Below, in pieces: positions 46,257-55,329 of a DNA stretch of 64,000 bases. The translations under genes and the position numbers were made by a program. The DNA is taken from positions 163,689 through 227,688 of the forward strand of contig PCWG01000042.1 of assembly GCA_002787235.1 (NCBI GenBank). Reading direction: 5' to 3'. Position 1 is the first letter of the stretch. Every line of letters begins with the position of its first letter. The notes below the pieces were generated by a model. It saw only the letters and a program-made list of their open reading frames with translations, had not been told where the DNA came from and searched no databases. This DNA is from Nitrospinae bacterium CG11_big_fil_rev_8_21_14_0_20_45_15. GTDB taxonomy: Bacteria > Nitrospinota > Nitrospinia > Nitrospinales > VA-1.

Positions 46257-46294
46257 GAATGGTGTTTAAATATAGAAAGGGAGCTGGCAGAAGT

Positions 46295-46333
46295 AAAAAA
46301 CCCCCTCAAGCTACGAGTGCTTGAGGGGGTTTT
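46295..46333. terminator. Bidirectional intrinsic terminator after aconitase
   Basis: CCCCCTCAAG and CTTGAGGGGG form a perfect 10-base stem with a 9-base loop, flanked by six A on one side and four T on the other, so it can work on both strands. It lies 20 bases past the aconitase stop on the minus strand. Confidence 0.88.
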
Positions 46334-46353
46334 CGTTTTACAGGATGATGCTG

Positions 46354-48615
46354 TTACTTTTTCTGCGCTCCCACATAGTTGAGCGCGGAACCTGCATGGA
46401 ACCATTGGATCTCGGTTTCGTTCAGGGTGTGCGTCAATTCGACGGATTCACTCGACCCGTCTTCATGTGTGATTTTCATGGTGACGGCTTTGTCAGGGGA
46501 GAGTTGATCGAGCCCTTCAAAGGTGATCTTGTCTTTGGCCTGAATTTTGTTGTAATCGCCTTTATCTGAGAAGAAGAAGGGGAGTACGCCTTGTTTTTTA
46601 AGGTTGGCTTCAAAAATACGTGCGTAGGAGTTAGCTACGAACGCGCGACATCCCATGTGACGAGGTTCCATGGCCGCATGCTCACGACTGGAGCCTTCGC
46701 CCAGGTTCTCATCTCCAAAAACAACCCAGCCGGTGCCTTTGTTTTCTTTCAGATCGCGGGCGATCTTGTTCAGCTCAATGCCTGTTTCCCCGGTCAGTGG
46801 ATGGGTGCCTGAGCCGGTTTCGTCGGTGTATGCGTTGGTCGCACCAAGGAACATGTTGTTGCTGATGTTGTCGAGATGACCTCGGAATTCCAACCATGGA
46901 CCCGCTTGGGAGATATGGTCGGTGGTGCATTTGCCCTTTGCCTTCAGCAGGACGGGCAGGTCTTTGTAATCAGCAACCGCATCCTGTTTTGGGAACGGGT
47001 CGAGAAGAGCCAGACGCTTGCTGTTTGGGTCTACTACAACACTGCCGGACATGGTGGGTGCTTCGTAACCGTTGTCTTTTGAAGTGTAACCGTTTTTGGG
47101 AAGCACGTCTCCCTGTGGGGGCTGAAATTTGAACTCTTTTCCGTTGTCGTCTTTGATGGAATCGGTCAGCGGATTGAATTTCATCGAACCGGCAAATGCC
47201 ATGGCGACGACGAGCTCGGGACTGCTGATGAAGCCCAGTGTGTCGGGATTGCCATCGTTTCGTTTGGCAAAGTTGCGGTTGTAGGAAGTGAGGATGCTGT
47301 TGGGCTCACCTTTTTTCTTGTCTTCACGCTTCCATTGCCCGATGCAGGGTCCACAAGCATTGGCAAGTACGGTGGCTCCGATGTCCTCAAAATCCTTCAG
47401 GATGCCGTCACGTTTGATGGTCTCGAAAATGGTCTCGGAACCGGGGGTCACGAGGAAATTGGATTTGACCTTGAGGCCAGCATCTTTTGCTTGACGCACT
47501 AGGTTGACCGAACGTGTGAGGTCTTCGTAGCTGGAGTTGGTGCAAGAACCGATGAGTGCGGCAGACAGATCTGCGGGATAGTTTTTCTCATCCACTTCTG
47601 CGGACATGGCTGAAACCGGTCGTCCCAGGTCGGGGGTATGCGGTCCAACGATGTAGGGCTCAAGGGTGTTGAGATCGATCTCATAAACCTCATCGTAGTA
47701 TTTTGCCGGATCTTGCTGGGTCTCGGGATCGGATTGCAGATGCTGTGCGTATTTTTTGCAAAGATCTGCGATATCGCCGCGACCGGTGGCTCGCATATAG
47801 GGATCGAGTTGTTCATCGTATCCAAAAATGGAGGTGGTGGCTCCGATTTCCGCGCCCATGTTGGTGACAGTGCCTTTACCGGTCGCGCTGATGGAGCGTG
47901 CGCCTTCGCCGAAATATTCAACAATTTTGCCCGTGCCGCCTTTTACGGTGAGCATGGTGGCCACTTTAAGGATGATATCTTTTGCGGACGTCCAGCCACT
48001 GAGCTTGCCGGTCAATTTGATGCCTACCAGTTTGGGCATTTTAGTCGAGAAGCCTTGTCCCGTCATGACGTCGACGGCATCAGCTCCACCGACACCGATT
48101 GCCACCATACCCATGCCGCCGCCATTGGGTGTGTGGGAATCGGTGCCGATGATGAGGGTGCCGGGACATGCGTAATTTTCATAAACAACCTGATGAATGA
48201 TGCCTGAACCGGGTTTCCAGAAATCCATGCCGTATTTCATTGCCGCTGAGCGCAAAAAGTCATAAACTTCCTTATTTTCCTGCTCTGCAGTGACAAGGTC
48301 TTTCGCTGAGCCTACAGCGGCCTGGATCAAATGGTCACAGTGAACGCTGGAGGGAACGGCTACTTTGGGGAGCAGGGCGGACATAAATTGCAAGATAGCC
48401 ATCTGTGCGGTAGCGTCTTGCATGGCCACACGATCAGGGAAAAGCTGAATGTCGGAAATACCGCGCTCCAGCTTAGAGAAGTCGGTATCTTCCATATGGG
48501 AGTACAAAATCTTTTCAGCTATCGTCAGCCCACGTCCCAAATTTTTACGGGCGGATTCAAATTTTTGTTCCAAAGATTGAAATAATTTCTCAATCGGGTC
48601 TTTTTCCAGTAACAT
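46354..48615 (-). CDS. Aconitate hydratase, mitochondrial-type
   Basis: 753 residues. Interconverts citrate and isocitrate. [4Fe-4S] ligands are in IGSCTNSSYEDL and ACGPCIGQW, with TDSHTPNGGGMG near 160 and the mobile C-terminal domain with GEGSSREHAAM (about 640). The 750-residue size and sequence are of the mitochondrial-like group, not the 890-residue AcnA or the AcnB type. ATG at 48615 with AGGAG upstream. It stands alone with a strong terminator. It can serve the oxidative or the reductive TCA cycle; the latter would suit the ferredoxin enzymes in this window. Confidence 0.95.
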   Translation of the reverse strand: MLLEKDPIEKLFQSLEQKFESARKNLGRGLTIAEKILYSHMEDTDFSKLERGISDIQLFPDRVAMQDATAQMAILQFMSALLPKVAVPSSVHCDHLIQAAVGSAKDLVTAEQENKEVYDFLRSAAMKYGMDFWKPGSGIIHQVVYENYACPGTLIIGTDSHTPNGGGMGMVAIGVGGADAVDVMTGQGFSTKMPKLVGIKLTGKLSGWTSAKDIILKVATMLTVKGGTGKIVEYFGEGARSISATGKGTVTNMGAEIGATTSIFGYDEQLDPYMRATGRGDIADLCKKYAQHLQSDPETQQDPAKYYDEVYEIDLNTLEPYIVGPHTPDLGRPVSAMSAEVDEKNYPADLSAALIGSCTNSSYEDLTRSVNLVRQAKDAGLKVKSNFLVTPGSETIFETIKRDGILKDFEDIGATVLANACGPCIGQWKREDKKKGEPNSILTSYNRNFAKRNDGNPDTLGFISSPELVVAMAFAGSMKFNPLTDSIKDDNGKEFKFQPPQGDVLPKNGYTSKDNGYEAPTMSGSVVVDPNSKRLALLDPFPKQDAVADYKDLPVLLKAKGKCTTDHISQAGPWLEFRGHLDNISNNMFLGATNAYTDETGSGTHPLTGETGIELNKIARDLKENKGTGWVVFGDENLGEGSSREHAAMEPRHMGCRAFVANSYARIFEANLKKQGVLPFFFSDKGDYNKIQAKDKITFEGLDQLSPDKAVTMKITHEDGSSESVELTHTLNETEIQWFHAGSALNYVGAQKK

Positions 48616-48823
48616 GCAGGTCTCCTAGCAGTGAACGAATTCAACTAAAGTGGTTTGATTTAATTTTAAAGCAGATTTTTAAATTTTGCTTTATTTTCAT
48701 TATAATTGGAGAAAAAATCGGACTATTCTTACACGATTAGATTTAATTATCAATACTTTTTGATTTTTTTTGTATATTTATAAGTCTTTTAAAACCAATA
48801 AATTAGAGAAATGGCAGTCGAAA

Positions 48824-49585
48824 ATGACTTCAATATTTGATTCCTCTGAATTCAATGGAAATCTATTTTTCCCGCGACCGGATTTAAAACCCGTGCCTCC
48901 CACAGCAATGGATCTCTTTGTTCCTGCCAGTGAGCAAGTGAAATTGCATGTACGTAGATATCCTGACGAAGGGGCGCAATTTATACTCCTTTATTTTCAC
49001 GGTAATGGGGAGATCGCTTCGGATTATGACGATCTGGCAGAAGTATTTGCATCGTTGAATGCAGAATTGATCGTAGCAGAGTATCGTGGTTATGGCAAAA
49101 GCGATGGTCGGCCGACGCTGAGGAGCGCATTGGAGGACTCACATTTGATCTATCAATACCTTGTGCAGGAAGGGTATTTGAAGCGGAAATGTTGCGTGAT
49201 GGGACGTTCGTTGGGGAGTGCTGCCGCTATTGAATTGTGTTCAAAACATTCTGAAATTTCCGCCTGTGTGGTCGAGAGTGGTTATGCCGACCCGATTCCT
49301 TTGGTAGAAAGAAGAGGGTTGCGCATCGACAAAACGACGGACGAAGAAAATGCATTGTTCAACAATTCGTACAAGATCGCAGGGGTGCATTGTCCCACTT
49401 TAATCATGCACGGTGAAGATGATTTTTTGATTTCCTCGCAAGAGGCAGAAGAAAATTTCCGTTGTGTGGGAACGAAAGAAAAGACTTTGGAGATCCTTGA
49501 GGGGGTAGGGCACAATGACATGATGATGGCGCATGAGGGTGCTTATTTTAAAGCATTAAATAATTTTTTTAGTACTTATTTATAG
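48824..49585 (+). CDS. Alpha/beta hydrolase (ABHD13/Bem46-like)
   Basis: 253 residues. Serine hydrolase with oxyanion-region YFHGNGE (about 54-60), nucleophile elbow GRSLGSA (Ser about 128), acid in HGEDDFL and histidine in EGVGHNDMM. No signal peptide is obvious. Close in layout to ABHD13/Bem46-type serine hydrolases. ATG at 48824 is the start that leaves only folded sequence; an in-frame start at 48770 adds basic residues without a ribosome site. The substrate is unknown. Confidence 0.85.
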   Translation: MTSIFDSSEFNGNLFFPRPDLKPVPPTAMDLFVPASEQVKLHVRRYPDEGAQFILLYFHGNGEIASDYDDLAEVFASLNAELIVAEYRGYGKSDGRPTLRSALEDSHLIYQYLVQEGYLKRKCCVMGRSLGSAAAIELCSKHSEISACVVESGYADPIPLVERRGLRIDKTTDEENALFNNSYKIAGVHCPTLIMHGEDDFLISSQEAEENFRCVGTKEKTLEILEGVGHNDMMMAHEGAYFKALNNFFSTYL

Positions 49586-49650
49586 TATATTTATAGATTA
49601 AAATATAATGTAATTATTTAAAATATTCTGATCTGGATTGGAGCCTTTAG

Positions 49651-50844
49651 ATGGTCGATCGATATTTCAATATAGAAGGTAAAATCAGGAATGGTTTTAA
49701 ATTGAGCCAGGATTACGAGACGCTTGATTTTAACTTTGTGAAATTAGGAGATGGAGGGGTCGAAGCCTTGTGTAAATCGCGCTCGGTAAAACAATTGCGA
49801 CGCCTGACTCTTACTGGAAACAAGTTGGGACCCTTGGGAGCAAAGGCACTTTCTGATTCGGAGAAACTTCCCAATCTGGAGTCTCTCAAGCTTTATAAAA
49901 ATAAAATCGGTGATGAAGGGGTGGGGTTTCTGGCCCAGTCCCCCAATTTTACTAATCTCAAATCACTTCGCCTTGCCTGGAATGATATCGGACCGGAAGG
50001 GATTCGACTGCTTGCAGAGGCCGTCAATATGGAGGGCTTGACTTCCCTTTCTTTAGCGGAAAATAAATTTGGGGACGAAGGGCTTAAATACCTTGCGAAT
50101 TCCACAGCATTTAAGAATCTGGGATATCTGGATTTGCGGAAGACAGGGATCACGGATGAAGGTTTATTCGCACTGGCTGAAGGGGACAATTTCCCTAAAT
50201 TGGAAAAGATTGACATTTCTGACAACGATATCACTGCTGAGGGCAAAAGAGCTATTGCCCGATTGTTGATCTTGCGACTTTGCAAAAGCCGCCTCAAGGA
50301 TGACGGAACGGTTCTCGATGTCAGCAAGTTGGGGATTGGCGATACCGAATGCGAGTACATCGCTTCCTGTAAGGATTTTGAAAACCTGACCCACCTTTAT
50401 ATGGAACTCAATAGCATCACTTCGACGGGCGCGCACTTCTTGTCCGAATCCGAATACCTGCAGAACCTGACCTTGTTGTCACTGGACAGAAATAAAATAG
50501 GGGATGAAGGGGCGGAGTTTATAGCGAATTCTCCCATATTCTCTAATCTTGAGGTTCTGATGCTGGAATTCAACCTACTCACCGATCGGGGATTGCTGGC
50601 CATTGCGGGTTCGGAGCACATGTCGAACTTGAAGCGCTTGTACATCGATGACAACAATTACACGGAGGAAGGTTTCGAGGCACTGGGAACTTCCGAATTC
50701 CTACTTCAACTGGAGTACCCAGAATTCGAGCGTGAGGAAGAGATTGAGGAAGAAGAGGAAATCGAGGAGGAATTCGAAGATGTCGAAGAGCTTGAAGACG
50801 TCGAGGAAGAAGAAGAACTCGACGACGAGGAGGAAATAGGCTGA
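49651..50844 (+). CDS. Leucine-rich-repeat protein with acidic tail
   Basis: 397 residues. About eleven repeats of roughly 24-29 residues of the ribonuclease-inhibitor type (for example LTLTGNKLGPLGAKAL, LKLYKNKIGDEGVGFL and LSLAENKFGDEGLKYL), from residue 45 to 345. The tail (about 355-397) is almost all Glu and Asp with few other residues. There is no secretion signal, so it looks cytoplasmic. It probably works by protein binding; no catalytic motif is seen. A large hairpin follows it. Confidence 0.85.
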   Translation: MVDRYFNIEGKIRNGFKLSQDYETLDFNFVKLGDGGVEALCKSRSVKQLRRLTLTGNKLGPLGAKALSDSEKLPNLESLKLYKNKIGDEGVGFLAQSPNFTNLKSLRLAWNDIGPEGIRLLAEAVNMEGLTSLSLAENKFGDEGLKYLANSTAFKNLGYLDLRKTGITDEGLFALAEGDNFPKLEKIDISDNDITAEGKRAIARLLILRLCKSRLKDDGTVLDVSKLGIGDTECEYIASCKDFENLTHLYMELNSITSTGAHFLSESEYLQNLTLLSLDRNKIGDEGAEFIANSPIFSNLEVLMLEFNLLTDRGLLAIAGSEHMSNLKRLYIDDNNYTEEGFEALGTSEFLLQLEYPEFEREEEIEEEEEIEEEFEDVEELEDVEEEEELDDEEEIG

Positions 50845-50884
50845 TAGCATTTCCTTTGCGATTAAGTTTTCAGCAAAATTAATT

Positions 50885-50920
50885 ACCTCATTACACGGTT
50901 CAGACGCCGTGTAACGAGGT
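50885..50920. terminator. Large hairpin between convergent genes
   Basis: ACCTCATTACACGG and CCGTGTAACGAGGT form a 14-base stem with one mismatch-type pair and an 8-base loop, between the LRR gene and the convergent gene at 51003-51539. There is no T-run on either side, so it may be a stabilising 3-prime hairpin rather than a standard intrinsic terminator. Confidence 0.55.
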
Positions 50921-51002
50921 GGCAGTCTATAGAAATCAAAAATTCTGCATGCGAATTAGGGCAAGTAGTCCTTTTAATGGCACTGCGCGCGAAAAGAAAT
51001 AC

Positions 51003-51539
51003 TTACCAGGACGTTCGCCAAAGCTCTTCCGAGCCTTTGAACTTGAAAATACTCGCGACGCGTTCTGCAAATTCCTGATCGCTGAAGGTTTTATTGTATT
51101 GATCGCCCTTGTGGCGGTAGGGATTCCACGATAGGGTGAGCCGTTCTATAAAGAGATCGTCGAGTTCGACGGTATTGATCTTTTTGATGATGTTGGTTTC
51201 CGAATCGACCAGTATGGCTCCCATCACATGTTCGTCTTTTTGGATCATTGCTTCGATGAAGCCGGGTGACTCCCGTTCCTGTTGCGCCGGATTGCAGGGG
51301 GTTTCGATGAACCAGCTCTCGCCACCGACGCCGAAGATGGGGATAGAGGGGAATTCTGACTCGGTCACCAGCTTTGCGCGCCAGGTTCCAGACCAGGACT
51401 CAATTTGAGCCGGGCTGGGGTTGGGAAATCGACCCACCAGCAACATATCTCCATTGGCAGAGAAGGAAAGGCCTCCTCCCGTTCCTTCAACCTTTATGGG
51501 GCATTGTTTCCCCACTTCAAAACTGATATTTTCTTCCAT
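51003..51539 (-). CDS. Unrecognised protein
   Basis: 178 residues, no family recognised. Features: GTGGGLSFSANGDMLLVGRF near residue 20-40, many aromatics (Trp at 49, 53 and elsewhere), NPAQQERESPGF, and a mainly beta-strand look. No signal peptide, membrane segment or cysteine motif. ATG at 51539; codon use looks like its neighbours. Its upstream region carries two short palindromes shared with the divergent gene at 51770. Confidence 0.7.
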   Translation of the reverse strand: MEENISFEVGKQCPIKVEGTGGGLSFSANGDMLLVGRFPNPSPAQIESWSGTWRAKLVTESEFPSIPIFGVGGESWFIETPCNPAQQERESPGFIEAMIQKDEHVMGAILVDSETNIIKKINTVELDDLFIERLTLSWNPYRHKGDQYNKTFSDQEFAERVASIFKFKGSEELWRTSW

Positions 51540-51580
51540 TTAAAATTTCTCGCGATCTGGGTCAATAAATTTAAGTAAAC

Positions 51581-51626
51581 TTCCTGTCAAGGGAAACAGG
51601 AACATTATAAATGTCTGAATATTCAG
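51581..51626. promoter_or_regulatory. Two palindromes in a divergent promoter region
   Basis: TTCCTGT-CAAGGGAA-ACAGGAA (51581-51602, perfect 7-base arms) and CTGAATATTCAG (51615-51626, perfect) lie between the divergent genes at 51539 and 51770. Both are suitable as operator sites for a dimeric regulator; there is no direct evidence for a regulator. Confidence 0.4.
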
Positions 51627-51769
51627 ATTGTCGTTGTCAATATCCAACGAACCCATCGAATTTTTGATTTTGGAAAACATAGAGATTAAAGTCAACCCTT
51701 AATCTGTTTTTTGGTTTATACTTCTCAACCAAATTAAAAACGACAACCTTTCGTTCGCGAAGAAATATC

Positions 51770-53164
51770 ATGATTCAAACAACCTTGTTGAGCCACGCTT
51801 GCCTGCTGTTTCAGTCGAAAGAAACCAACGTGCTGACCGATCCGGTGTTTTTTGATCCGCACTGGGAGGATATCAATGTCTTGTGCCCCAAACGAAAACT
51901 GGATATTGAAAAACTGCCCCGGATTGATATTTTGAATATTTCTCACCGTCATCAAGACCATTTCGACATTCGCACCCTTGCGTATATCAAAGACAGCACT
52001 ATTTTGGCATCCGATGCCGTTATTCTGGCACCGAAGGACGATATTCTTCTGGAGGTTTTGAAAGCTCTGGAATTTGACAATGTTCAAGTGGTTGGTGATT
52101 TCGAGCCTATGAAAATTCGGGATTTGACGTTGACACCCACACCGTCCCTCAATCAGGACGGTTGGCCGGAGCATGGTCTGGTGGTCAGCGATGGGGATGT
52201 GACGATCTGGAATCAAGTCGATACCGTCGTCAGTCCTGAAATCATTCAATACATGCACAAGCTTTGCGGTCGGGTGGATTTCGCCCATTTGAGGTTCATG
52301 CCCTTATTGGAGGGGAACTTTGCACATCATAAATCATTGAACCTTCCTTTCGAGGAATACAGCTCCTTTTTGAAAGTTGCCAATGCGGTCGCCCCAAAAT
52401 TTGCCGTACCGGGATCTGCGGCGTTTCGTTATACCGACGAATACGGATTTTTGAACCAGTATTCCTTTCCCACCACGCCCGACGGATTTCTTAAAGATTT
52501 GAAAGATTTTTGTCCCGCAATCGGGTCTTCGACTTTTTTTTCAGGCGATGTCGCAAAAATTTCTCGCGATGGAACTGAGGTTATCCGTCAAGGTTCCGAC
52601 TTTGTCTCCGTTGTTGAAGATGACAGTGTGCTTGTCGAATTCAAACCGGTGATGGAAGTCAAGCCAATCCACACACGCACCACATCCGTCGAGCAAAAAG
52701 CGGAAGAGAAACGACTCGTAAAGGAATTCATCGAAAAACGTCTGTTATCCGTTCTCAAGCAAACGAAAGTGATTTCAGTTTGGGAGCATTGGAAGACAAC
52801 GTATCAACTGGAAGTTTTCGAGGATGAGAGACACGGTGATATCTGGTCGATAGATTTTGGAAGCTCAGAGCCTCAAATCGTTGCTGGCAGGTTGGAGCGC
52901 ATCAATATTTATGAAGGCATCAGCTATTCGGAACTGGCCGCATTGATCCAGCAAAAGACCTGTTGGGATTTTGTTGGAGCCTCTGCTCAGTACCGTACCT
53001 TCAATAATATCTATAGGGTGGAAAAAGGTAAGTTTGAATATTTTCCCAACGAAAAGAAATTCCCTCATCCACTGACCGAAGCTTTCCCATCGAATAAGGA
53101 AATGGACCGTGAGAAATTCATGAAAGATGTCCGCAAGTGGAAGGGCAAGGCATTTTCTCATTAA
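51770..53164 (+). CDS. Large metallo-beta-lactamase-fold protein (UlaG/CMAH-like)
   Basis: 464 residues. The first 290 residues are a metallo-beta-lactamase fold: LLSHACLLFQSKETNVLTDPVF, then the metal motif HRHQDHFD (His-x-His-x-Asp-His), and a downstream FAHLRFMPLLEGNF and FAVPGSAAFRY. The C-terminal part (about 300-464) is an extra domain with SVEQKAEEKRLVKEF. Similar proteins include UlaG-type and CMP-sialic acid hydroxylase/NAPE-PLD-like lactonases; these use a metal centre. The substrate is not known. ATG at 51770 without a clear ribosome site. Confidence 0.78.
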   Translation: MIQTTLLSHACLLFQSKETNVLTDPVFFDPHWEDINVLCPKRKLDIEKLPRIDILNISHRHQDHFDIRTLAYIKDSTILASDAVILAPKDDILLEVLKALEFDNVQVVGDFEPMKIRDLTLTPTPSLNQDGWPEHGLVVSDGDVTIWNQVDTVVSPEIIQYMHKLCGRVDFAHLRFMPLLEGNFAHHKSLNLPFEEYSSFLKVANAVAPKFAVPGSAAFRYTDEYGFLNQYSFPTTPDGFLKDLKDFCPAIGSSTFFSGDVAKISRDGTEVIRQGSDFVSVVEDDSVLVEFKPVMEVKPIHTRTTSVEQKAEEKRLVKEFIEKRLLSVLKQTKVISVWEHWKTTYQLEVFEDERHGDIWSIDFGSSEPQIVAGRLERINIYEGISYSELAALIQQKTCWDFVGASAQYRTFNNIYRVEKGKFEYFPNEKKFPHPLTEAFPSNKEMDREKFMKDVRKWKGKAFSH

Positions 53165-53239
53165 TAGAATAGAAAGTGACCTTGTACAAGGCTTCAAACG
53201 GGTACTTTTGCCTGAAAATAGATTTTGAAGTAATTTTAA

Positions 53240-53268
53240 TTGCCAATTTGATTGGCTTAGAGTAAACT
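53240..53268 (+). promoter_or_regulatory. Predicted promoter of tRNA-Met
   Basis: TTGCCA at 53240-53245 and TAAACT at 53263-53268 are spaced by 17 bases; transcription would start near 53275, about 24 bases before the tRNA. Read from sequence only. Confidence 0.5.
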
Positions 53269-53298
53269 CTCCGCTTCATTTCATAGGCTTTGCTGTAA

Positions 53299-53375
53299 GG
53301 CGGTGTAGCTCAGTTGGTTAGAGCATACGGTTCATATCCGTAGTGTCCGGGGTTCAAATCCCTGCACCGCCACCA
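53299..53375 (+). tRNA. tRNA-Met (CAT)
   Basis: 77 bases with a full cloverleaf: acceptor GGCGGTG/CACCGCC, D-arm GCTCAGTTGGTTAGAGC, anticodon stem TACGG/CCGTA with loop TTCATAT (anticodon CAT), T-arm CGGGGTTCAAATCCCTG, discriminator A and encoded CCA. It is of the elongator Met type, since initiator tRNAs have a C-A mismatch at the acceptor; tRNA-Ile2 (CAT) cannot be excluded without identity analysis. Confidence 0.93.
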
Positions 53376-53469
53376 GCCTAGGAATTTTCGGTGGCTGTGT
53401 CCTGGAATGTTTGTCGCGGCGCAGTCGCGAAAACTTATGGATACGTTTCCAAATAAAGCGAAATTAACG

Positions 53470-53502
53470 GGGCTTAACCGATTCAGGTTGAGCCCTTTTT
53501 TT
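53470..53502 (+). terminator. Intrinsic terminator downstream of tRNA-Met
   Basis: GGGCTTAACC and GGTTGAGCCC form a 10-base stem with one G-U pair, 6-base loop and seven T residues. It lies about 95 bases past the tRNA and 34 bases before the end of the convergent selO gene. Confidence 0.82.
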
Positions 53503-53535
53503 ATTTGTATTAAAGGACATGATAAGTAACCGCGA

Positions 53536-55020
53536 TCAGGTCCCGCAGAACGTCCGGTAAGGCATGTCTGTAGCTGGTGCGGGGACCGCATAGGCTTCGT
53601 TTCCAGCGACCTCGTCGAAAGGCTGGCTCACAACCGCCAACAGCTTCGTGAAAGGCGTCAAGTCTTCCTGATCGATTGCGGCATCAAGGGCTTCCTCGAC
53701 CTTATGGTTGCGCGGAATATAGATGGGGTTGACACGATCCATCGACTGCGCGACTGTTTCCTCGGCAACTCCTTCCTGTTTTAGACGCTTGCGCCATCGT
53801 CGCGCCCAGACATCGAAAGCCCCGGATTGCTCGAATAATTCCTGTACCGGCGCACTGTCACCGCGCAAGGCTTGGGAGAGACGGCGGAAGACAAGCGTGA
53901 AATCCGCTTGTCCATCTTCCATCACCCACAACAAGTCGTTGATGAGATCGAAGTCTTGAGAATCTTCCGTCGACAAGCCGAGCTTGGACCGCATTCCAGC
54001 GAGCCAGTATTTCTCATACAGAGGTTGCACACGCTCGATCGTTTCTGTCAGCAACGCGATCGCGCGGTCCTGTTCGGGGTCGACAAAGCGGATCAGCGTT
54101 TCCGCCAATCGGGTCAGGTTCCAGGACAGGATCGATGGTTGATTCGCATAGGCGTAACGGCCCTGTCGATCTATCGAACTGAACACTGTGCCCGGAGCGT
54201 AGCGTTCCATAAAAGCGCAAGGCCCGTAATCGATGGTCTCGCCCGAGATCGTCATGTTGTCCGTGTTCATCACCCCGTGGATGAAACCGATTTGCATCCA
54301 GCGCGCTATCAAAGAAGCCTGAGCATTGGCGACCGCCTCGAAGAATGCCAGATAGGGGTTTTCCGCATTAGCCGTTTCGGGATAATGCCGGGCCATCACA
54401 TAATCGGCGAGGGCGCGGACTTTTTCGACATCCCCGCGCGCCGCACCATACTGGAAGGTTCCAACGCGAATGTGGCTGGCCGCAACCCGAGTGAGAATCG
54501 CGCCGGGCAGGGGGAGTTGACGATAAATTTCTTCCCCCGTCGTAACCGCCGCCAGAGCGCGTGTCGTCGGCACGCCGAGGGCGTGCATGGCTTCCGCAAC
54601 GAGGTATTCGCGCAGTACCGGGCCGAGTCCCGCCTTGCCATCCCCACCCCGAGAGAACGGAGTGATGCCCGATCCTTTCAACTGAATATCGCGCCGTCGT
54701 TGTTGAGAGTCGATGACCTCACCCAAAAGAAGCGCGCGCCCATCCCCCAACTGCGGAGCGAAGCCGCCAAACTGATGCCCCGCATAAGCCAGAGCCACAG
54801 GCTCCGCACCCTCAGGCGCGACATTGCCAGCGAAAATTGCCAGACCCGCATCCGAATCGAGCGCAACCGGATCAAGCCCCAACTCCTCAGCCAAAGCATG
54901 ATTGAATTGAATCAACTTCGGCGCGACCGAAGGCTCCGGCTGACAAGGCACGAAAAACCCCTCTAGACTGCGGGCCAAACTGTTGTCGAAGTTGAATTGC
55001 ACAGAGTTGTTCGCGTTCAT
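53536..55020 (-). CDS. selO: SelO/YdiU family protein AMPylase
   Basis: 494 residues. Pseudokinase-fold protein AMPylase that modifies proteins with AMP, often linked to oxidative stress. Typical segments: AYAGHQFGGFAPQLGDGRA (about 79-97), GSGITPFSRGGDGKAG, FIHGVMNTDNM and DYGPCAFM. The C-terminus ends TFCGT with the conserved late cysteine. ATG at 55020 with CTGAGG. Codon use is visibly G+C-rich: 43 of 60 bases in 54541-54600, unlike genes around it, suggesting horizontal transfer. It lies next to a tRNA gene. Confidence 0.93.
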   Translation of the reverse strand: MNANNSVQFNFDNSLARSLEGFFVPCQPEPSVAPKLIQFNHALAEELGLDPVALDSDAGLAIFAGNVAPEGAEPVALAYAGHQFGGFAPQLGDGRALLLGEVIDSQQRRRDIQLKGSGITPFSRGGDGKAGLGPVLREYLVAEAMHALGVPTTRALAAVTTGEEIYRQLPLPGAILTRVAASHIRVGTFQYGAARGDVEKVRALADYVMARHYPETANAENPYLAFFEAVANAQASLIARWMQIGFIHGVMNTDNMTISGETIDYGPCAFMERYAPGTVFSSIDRQGRYAYANQPSILSWNLTRLAETLIRFVDPEQDRAIALLTETIERVQPLYEKYWLAGMRSKLGLSTEDSQDFDLINDLLWVMEDGQADFTLVFRRLSQALRGDSAPVQELFEQSGAFDVWARRWRKRLKQEGVAEETVAQSMDRVNPIYIPRNHKVEEALDAAIDQEDLTPFTKLLAVVSQPFDEVAGNEAYAVPAPATDMPYRTFCGT

Positions 55021-55329
55021 TGCCTCAGTTGATTTTAGCACCTGTATACACTCCCGGATTGACTGAAAAATTAAATTTAAGAGCCATCGGCTCTGTTTGT
55101 TTTATGAAATTTCTTCCTCTAACAAGAATCAGTCTATTAGATGCCAGAGGGTGAGAAGAGGCTTTGAAATTCTTTCCCCGATACCGCGTTTAAATTAAGG
55201 GTAAAGTATTTAATGGAGTTCAAAGACAATCATTTTTGCTATGGTTGTCTTTGTTTGCCTGTAGGACGTTGCTAAAGAAAAGAAGGGTTTTGAAGTTTTA
55301 GTCAATGACGGATTCTATGAAAAAGGCCC

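Larger units (their letters stand above)
45664..46294. other. Non-coding stretch with a repeat and a coding relic
   Basis: 631 bases between the radical SAM gene and the aconitase terminator. The first 300 bases hold the radical SAM promoter region and no believable gene. 45970-46097 contains a dispersed-repeat-like element and 46158-46256 a possible decayed coding fragment; both are listed separately. Confidence 0.5.

Noticed and set aside
53180..53191. Palindrome CCTTGTACAAGG after the MBL-fold gene
   Set aside because: Short perfect palindrome in a 3-prime intergenic site with no promoter or T-run; likely chance.
53310..53591. 93-codon minus-strand frame ending in RCRDLNPGHYGYEPYALTN
   Set aside because: This is the well-known false translation of the antisense strand of a tRNA; it overlaps tRNA-Met and its terminator.
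53872..54966. Long plus-strand frame (364 codons) opposite selO
   Set aside because: An antisense shadow of a G+C-rich gene; composition alone keeps the frame open. No known motif.
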